This document shows positions 59,372-64,000 of a DNA stretch of 64,000 bases, piece after piece. Below the pieces are notes generated by a model, which saw only the letters and a list, made by a program, of their open reading frames with translations, was not told the DNA's origin and searched no databases. The first letter of the stretch is position 1. Each line of letters opens with the position of its first letter. This DNA is from Streptomyces sp. 130 (lineage in GTDB: Bacteria; Actinomycetota; Actinomycetes; Streptomycetales; Streptomycetaceae), in the NCBI RefSeq assembly GCF_007096885.1, contig NZ_VJNO01000018.1:62001-126000 (forward strand), given 5' to 3'. Both the position numbers and the translations under genes were made by a program.

Positions 59372-61822
59372 TCAGGCCCGCCGCACCCGCCCCGCGATGC
59401 GGCGGCCCAGGCGGCCCAGGGTGCGGCGGTCGCGGCGGTGCCAGTCGCGGAAGGCGTCCGCCCGGCCGCTGCTGCCCGTCCGGCCGACCGCGTCCGCCAC
59501 CGCCGCGACCCGGTCGGCGGGCAGCCCCCGCACCACGGGGCGCAGCACCTCGTCGAGGAGCCCGGCGGCGGCCTCGGTCCACACCCGGCCGGCGTGCGGG
59601 TGGGCCGTCCACACGGTGAAGCAGTCGGCCGCGTAGGCCGGGTCGGCGGCCAGCCGGGCCCGGACGCCGTCCCCGCGCGCGGTCCGGGCGTAGGCGGCGA
59701 TCAGGTCCGCGTCCCCGCTCCGCACCAGGGCGTAGAGCTCGTCGTCGGGCCGCTCCGGCGCCAGCAGCCGCCCGGCCACCGCGTCGCACGCCTGCCCGAG
59801 CACGCCCGGCTCCACGGGCTCCGCCTCCGCGCGCAGCGCCCGCACCCGCTCGGCCCACTCCGGCTCCGCCGCGCCCGAGCGCACCTCGCGGGCGAACTCC
59901 AGCAGCTGGAGCGCCGCGCGCACCCGGCCCCCGGTCTCCCGGGGGAAGCCGCGCAGCAGGTCGTGGGCCAGCTCCGGGGCCGCCGCGTCGTCGGGGCCGG
60001 CCGCGAGTGCGGCGGCCACCAGGAGCGACCAGGTGCCGGCCGCCCGGTGCGCGTCCGAGGTCGCCGCCTCCAGCAGCTGCCGGGCCTCGGCGGCCGTCGG
60101 CGCCTCCTCGTCCCACACCAGGCCCACCCCGGTCCGCAGCACCAGCGGCTCCGCGAAGGGGGAGACCCCGCCGGCCCGCAGGGTGCGCTGGAGCGTCGCG
60201 ACCCGGTCGCCGCCGCAGCCGGCCCTGGCCTCCGGCGCCCCGGCGCACATCCGCAGGTGCGGCAGCGCCTGCGTGCCGGTGAACGGCAGCGGCACCCGGC
60301 TCAGCAGCCGCGCCACCTCGGCCGGATGGTCCGGTGCGATCCGGTCGAGCGCGCCGAGCAGCGCCGTACGCACATCGAACTGCTCGTCCATCAGCTCGAG
60401 CAGCGCCGGCGCCCAGCCCGGGGCGCCCTCTTCGCCGCCGGTCAGCAGCGCGGGCGCCAGCCGGTCCACCACCAAGGGCAGCAGCCCGGCGCAGTCCACC
60501 CCGAGCAGCCGGGCCACCCGCAGCAGCTGCACCGTGCGGGCCACGTCCAGGCCGACGCCCGCGCCACCCAGCTCGGTCAGGATCTCCGGCCCGAGCACCC
60601 CGGCGACGGCCGCGCCCTCCGGGCCGCTGAAGGCGGTGCGGCCGGGCAGCTCCAGCGAGCCGTTGCCGCCGCGCACCGCCTCCGTCACCAGCATCGCGGC
60701 GAGCGGGGCGGTGGCCGTGGCCGGGGCGCGGCCGTCGAGTGCCGCGAACAGCCGCCCGGCAGCGTCGAATTCGGGTCCGGAGCGGTCGTCGGTCCCGGGC
60801 GAGGTCAGCGCCTCGACCAGCAGGCGGGTCCGGGTCCCGTCCAGGGCGTACGGCCGCTCGGCGGCCCAGTCGGCGGCTGCCGCGCGCTCCTCGGTGCCGA
60901 GCGGTATGCCGGCGCACAGGGCCGTCACCGCCAGCGGGCCCGCCGCGAACGGCTCCCCGGGCAGCGCGGCGGCCTCCCGGAACAGCTCCGGCGCCCGGCC
61001 GCGCCAGATCCGGGCCGCGGTCTCGGCCCAGGTGTCGCCGACGGGCCCCTCCGGGCGGGGGCCGGTGCACACGTGCACGCGCAGTCCGGAGTCCGCCAGG
61101 TCCTCGGCGTCCTCCGGCAGCACCCCGACCACCCGGCCGGCCGCCTCGCGGGGGCGGCGGGTGTACGTGGTGAAGGTCAGCTGCTCGGCGAGCCCGTCCG
61201 GCAGGGCGAGCCCGGCCAGCGCGATCCACCGGGCGACGTCCGCGCTCTGCCGCTCGACGAGGACGACCCGCTCCGGTCCGTCCGGTCCGTGCAGGCGGCG
61301 CAGGTCGGACAGCACCCCGGCGAGCCAGGGGCCGCGGGAGACGGCGAAGTCGTTGAGCGCCTCGCGCTCGCGGGCCTCGTGGCCGGCCGGGGCGGGCGGC
61401 GCGGCGAGCGGGTCGGGCAGCGGCCGGTCCGGGGTGGCGGCGGCCCAGCGGGCGGACCGGCAGGCGGTGAGCGGCAGGGTCCCCCCGGGGAGCCGGGTGC
61501 CGGAGGGGAGGTGGACGGCGTGGGCGTGGAAGCGGACGGCGGAGGTGCGGGGGGAGCGCACCGGGACGGTCCGGGCCAGCAGGCCGCTGCCGTCGGAGAG
61601 CAGGCTGAAGCTGTACGCCTCGGGCAGGGCGCGCAGGGCGGCGTCCGTGAGCCGGTCCGGGGTGCCGCGCGGCGCCTCGTACGCCAGCAGCGGCCCCGCC
61701 TCGGACAGCACGGAGGCGGGTATCGAGGCGTCGACGGAGGTGAAGCGGGCGGCGGCCGGCCCGTCCTCGCCGGTCCCGTCCCCGTCCGCCGCGGAGGTGT
61801 AGTGCAACTGCGCGAGGCTCAT
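59372..61822 (-). CDS. GTPase-associated protein 1 (GAP1-N2/GAP1-M-like)
   Basis: ATG 61822 gives an 816-residue protein beginning MSLAQLHYTSAADGDG, the N-terminus I associate with GAP1-N2. A roughly 230-residue N-terminal domain (AGPLLAYEAPRGTPDRLTDA, VLVERQSADVARWIAL) is followed by a large Ala/Leu-rich helical region and a basic C-terminus (RRDRRTLGRLGRRIAGRVRR). No nucleotide-binding motif is present. Such proteins are described as partners of GTPase-based conflict systems; no GTPase gene is visible beside it in this window. Confidence 0.7.
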   Translation of the reverse strand: MSLAQLHYTSAADGDGTGEDGPAAARFTSVDASIPASVLSEAGPLLAYEAPRGTPDRLTDAALRALPEAYSFSLLSDGSGLLARTVPVRSPRTSAVRFHAHAVHLPSGTRLPGGTLPLTACRSARWAAATPDRPLPDPLAAPPAPAGHEAREREALNDFAVSRGPWLAGVLSDLRRLHGPDGPERVVLVERQSADVARWIALAGLALPDGLAEQLTFTTYTRRPREAAGRVVGVLPEDAEDLADSGLRVHVCTGPRPEGPVGDTWAETAARIWRGRAPELFREAAALPGEPFAAGPLAVTALCAGIPLGTEERAAAADWAAERPYALDGTRTRLLVEALTSPGTDDRSGPEFDAAGRLFAALDGRAPATATAPLAAMLVTEAVRGGNGSLELPGRTAFSGPEGAAVAGVLGPEILTELGGAGVGLDVARTVQLLRVARLLGVDCAGLLPLVVDRLAPALLTGGEEGAPGWAPALLELMDEQFDVRTALLGALDRIAPDHPAEVARLLSRVPLPFTGTQALPHLRMCAGAPEARAGCGGDRVATLQRTLRAGGVSPFAEPLVLRTGVGLVWDEEAPTAAEARQLLEAATSDAHRAAGTWSLLVAAALAAGPDDAAAPELAHDLLRGFPRETGGRVRAALQLLEFAREVRSGAAEPEWAERVRALRAEAEPVEPGVLGQACDAVAGRLLAPERPDDELYALVRSGDADLIAAYARTARGDGVRARLAADPAYAADCFTVWTAHPHAGRVWTEAAAGLLDEVLRPVVRGLPADRVAAVADAVGRTGSSGRADAFRDWHRRDRRTLGRLGRRIAGRVRRA

Positions 61823-62014
61823 GCGTCGGCTCTCTTCGTCCCTGCCTGAAGATTCCCCTGCCACCCGCACCCGCCCCCGCGGTGGCAGCGCCGTCCCGGC
61901 CGAGAGCGGCGACCCCGGCGGGGAGTGCTCCGCAGTCGCTGGGGCGACGCTATCAAGGACCGGGCCGCCCGACGCCGTGAAGCCCGGGCATCTCCTCACC
62001 GGCCCCGCCGGGTC

Positions 62015-63004
62015 TCACACCCAGCCGCGCTCGCGGGCCCGCACCCCCGCCTGGAACCGCGTACTCGCGTCCAGGCTCTGCATCAGCGCCGCCACCCGCC
62101 GCGTCGCCGTGCGCACACTGACCCCCAACTGCCGTGCGATCGCCTGGTCCTTGAAACCGGCGTGCAGCAGCCGTACGAGCACCAGCTCCTCCTCGCTGGG
62201 CCCTTCCGCCACGTCGTCCACCCGCTCGACGAGCAAGGGCTCGGCGCGTTCCCAGTACGCCTCGAACAGCTCCACCAGCCCGTCCAGCAGCCCCGACGGG
62301 TGCACGAGGACGATGGACTCCTTGCTTCCCCCGGTCAGCGGCACCATCGCCACCTTCCGGTCCACGATCCGTGCCTTGAAAGGCAGATGGCGCAGCAGCC
62401 TCGACTGCTCGCCGAGAGCCGCGAGGTTGAGGATCGTCTCCAGCCGGCCGGGCGGCTCGATCGACTCCAGGCAGTACACGCCCCGGATGTCCACCCCGCG
62501 CTCCAGCAACTCCCGGGTGGAGGCCGTCTCCTGCTCGTGGAAGTGCGGCTGACCCACCGCCTCCAGGTACGGCGGCTTGTCCAGCGTCCACAGGTGGGTG
62601 GTGACGGAGCGGTTCACCTCGTCGACGCGTCTCGCGATCGTCTCCCGGTCCGAGAGCACCTCCACCAGGGCGTCCGGGTCGGAACTCAACTGCCCCGCGC
62701 GGTGCAGGCGGTGGAGGTCGGCCAGCTCCGACTCCACCTCGCCGAACATCGTCTCCGCCTCCGAGCGCCGCCGGTCCAGCAGCGCCGACAGCGCCGACCG
62801 CGGGCTCACCGCCTCCCACCGGCCCCGCCCCACCCGGCGGACCAGGCCCAGACCGGCCAGACGCTTCAACGCCTGCCCCGTACGGGCCACTCCGGCCCCC
62901 GCGCTCTGCGCGAGATCACGCACCGCGCACTGCGGCCCCGACAACACCGCCCGGTACACGCCCTCGTCGAACGCGTTCACGCCCACCGCTTCCAGCACAG
63001 CCAT
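62015..63004 (-). CDS. TrmB/LuxR-type transcriptional regulator
   Basis: ATG 63004 (329 residues) follows AGGGAGGG closely; GTG 62998 has better spacing. The N-terminal 80 residues are a TrmB-like winged helix (CAVRDLAQSAGAGVARTGQA and LKRLAGLGLVRRVGRGRWE). A central region follows (RGVYCLESIEPPGRLETIL). The C-terminus is a LuxR-type helix-turn-helix (FKDQAIARQLGVSVRTATRR). Two DNA-binding modules in one chain are typical of this Streptomyces group, often near protease genes. It is divergent from the S8 protease gene and may control it. Confidence 0.83.
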   Translation of the reverse strand: MAVLEAVGVNAFDEGVYRAVLSGPQCAVRDLAQSAGAGVARTGQALKRLAGLGLVRRVGRGRWEAVSPRSALSALLDRRRSEAETMFGEVESELADLHRLHRAGQLSSDPDALVEVLSDRETIARRVDEVNRSVTTHLWTLDKPPYLEAVGQPHFHEQETASTRELLERGVDIRGVYCLESIEPPGRLETILNLAALGEQSRLLRHLPFKARIVDRKVAMVPLTGGSKESIVLVHPSGLLDGLVELFEAYWERAEPLLVERVDDVAEGPSEEELVLVRLLHAGFKDQAIARQLGVSVRTATRRVAALMQSLDASTRFQAGVRARERGWV

Positions 63005-63107
63005 CCCTCCCTGCCACACGAGAGGGGCCGCCCGGCGCACCCACGGCCCGTTCCGGCCGACCGGTCCCCGCATGTGGCGCGTTTGGTCACCACGCCAAAG
63101 ACGCCAT

Positions 63108-63118
63108 CAGATTATCTG
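63108..63118. promoter_or_regulatory. Small inverted repeat between the regulator and the protease
   Basis: CAGAT-T-ATCTG is a perfect palindrome in the 270-base divergent gap and lies in its most AT-rich part; a possible operator for the regulator. Confidence 0.3.
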
Positions 63119-63274
63119 GACAGCGGGTGATCGCACAGCGTTCACTCATCCCGTACCGCACGTCATTCACCCCAGGTGAGGAGCGGTACGCCGTCTTCCC
63201 GCCCCCGGCGCACGCCGCAGGCGAGCACCCACGCTCGCCCCTCCGGCATGCGCGGAATTCCGTGAGGAGAGCCC

Positions 63275-64000
63275 GTGTCACCCCAGTCACGAAGAGCGTC
63301 CCGGACCCCACGAGCGGTCATCGGCGCCCTGCTCACCACCGGCCTCGCCGCTCTCAGCCTCCCCCTCGCCACCCCCGTCGCCGCCACCCCCGCCGCCCAG
63401 CCGCCCGCCCCCTCCGTCACCGGCACCTACCTGGTGACCCTCGCCGACCAGCCCCTCGCCACCTACGACGGCGGCGTCGACGGCCTTTCCGCCACGAAGC
63501 CCGCCCAGGGCGGCAAGCTCGATGTCACCTCGGCCGCCGCCAAGCGCTACCGCACCCACCTGACCGACGAGCAGACCCATGTCGCCAAGAAGGTGGGCGC
63601 CACCGTCCGGCAGCACTACGCGGTCACCACCAACACCTTCAGCGCCCGGCTCGACGCCCGCCAACTCCTCCGGCTGGCACGCACCGAGGGCGTCGTCCAC
63701 ATCGCCCCCGACCGGTTCCACCACGCCACCGACGACCGGAACTCCACCGACTTCCTCGGCCTCTCCGGCCGCAAGGGGCTCTGGAACGCCCTCGGCGGAA
63801 CCGCCGAAGCCGGCAAGGGCATCGTCATCGGCGACATCGACACGGGAATCTGGCCCGAGAGCGCCTCGTTCGACGCGCCGGCCCTCACCTCCCGGAAGCC
63901 CTCCGGGAAGGACCGCTACCGCCCCTACCTCGACGGCACCACCACCGTCATGCACAAGGCCGACGGCGGCACCTTCAAGGGCACCTGCCAGAGCGGCGAC
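63275..64000 (+). CDS. Secreted S8 (subtilisin-like) serine protease, N-terminal part
   Basis: The gene runs off the window; 242 codons are present from GTG 63275, with GAGGAGA directly upstream at 63264-63270. A Sec signal peptide is clear (basic MSPQSRRASRTPRAVIG, then LLTTGLAALSLPLATPVAAT). An inhibitor_I9-like propeptide follows (TGTYLVTLADQPLA to VTTNTFSARLDARQLLRLAR). The catalytic aspartate is in IVIGDIDTGIWPESASF. The histidine and serine lie beyond the end. The extended WPES motif resembles plant-type subtilases with a PA-domain insert, common in Streptomyces. Confidence 0.92.
   Translation, partial: MSPQSRRASRTPRAVIGALLTTGLAALSLPLATPVAATPAAQPPAPSVTGTYLVTLADQPLATYDGGVDGLSATKPAQGGKLDVTSAAAKRYRTHLTDEQTHVAKKVGATVRQHYAVTTNTFSARLDARQLLRLARTEGVVHIAPDRFHHATDDRNSTDFLGLSGRKGLWNALGGTAEAGKGIVIGDIDTGIWPESASFDAPALTSRKPSGKDRYRPYLDGTTTVMHKADGGTFKGTCQSGD

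Noticed and set aside
1..64000. CRISPR array, tRNA, rRNA, insertion sequence or prophage attachment site
   Set aside because: No regularly spaced repeats, cloverleaf sequences, transposase or integrase motifs were found on reading.

Overview
The window is chromosomal DNA from a Streptomyces or a very close relative. GC content is very high, third codon positions are almost all G/C, GTG starts and 4-base ATGA/GTGA overlaps are common, and the gene order fits the S. coelicolor region from ngcF/ngcG and rok7B7-xylFGH through dxs, hemE and hemQ to murC-msrB (synteny recalled from memory, not searched). I see no tRNA, rRNA, CRISPR array, transposase or integrase. No gene-free stretch exceeds about 300 bases; the larger gaps hold hairpins and promoter-like elements listed below.

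Layout. 1-6090: carbon uptake, with the ends of an N-acetylglucosamine/chitobiose ABC importer (ngcF, ngcG), the ROK regulator rok7B7 and a xylose-type ABC importer (xylF, xylG, xylH). 6282-10310: dxs (isoprenoid precursor synthesis), an amino-acid permease and a NYN-like protein. 10485-21672: a cell-surface glycopolymer locus. Two paralogous beta-propeller-like genes flank an LCP transferase; these are followed by a Stealth phosphotransferase, an accessory protein, a GT4-Stealth fusion and an SGNH esterase with Ig-like repeats. 21746-26646: beta-oxidation (multifunctional enzyme plus thiolase) and ribonuclease D. 26760-28347: an orphan LuxR-type regulator and a DUF3000 gene. 28440-33468: haem synthesis (hemE, hemG/hemY, hemQ; coproporphyrin route) with a CoA-disulfide-reductase-like flavoprotein between.

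33601-36777 is the part I find most likely to be an undescribed system. A DUF692/MNIO metallo-oxidase gene is translationally coupled to a membrane protein (TIGR04222 type) that ends in a Gly-Ser-Cys repeat with ten cysteines, and a second TIGR04222-type membrane protein follows. Because characterised MNIO enzymes modify cysteines in ribosomally made peptides, I infer that the cysteine tail may be a membrane-anchored substrate. 36878-41004: Pth2-type hydrolase, AIM24 protein, a small ABC transporter with an apparent CTG start, a zinc-ribbon micro-protein and a polysaccharide-deacetylase lipoprotein.

41050-47031 is a minus-strand polymorphic-toxin island. It holds a DUF6507-like small protein, a 722-residue secreted-toxin-like protein with a CdiA tRNase-like C-terminus, two paralogous pentapeptide-repeat proteins flanking an unknown helical protein, and a DUF6177-like protein, nearly all joined by 4-base overlaps. 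47202-50905: a Tat-exported PhoX/DUF839 phosphatase-like protein and an OmpR-type two-component system. 51036-54207: a VTC polyphosphate polymerase - DUF4956 - CotH operon. 54395-59316: OsmC/Ohr, ZapE-like ATPase, RibD-C reductase, a small unknown protein, murC and msrB. 59372-64000: an orphan GAP1-N2 protein, a TrmB/LuxR-type regulator and the start of a secreted subtilisin-like protease that runs off the window.
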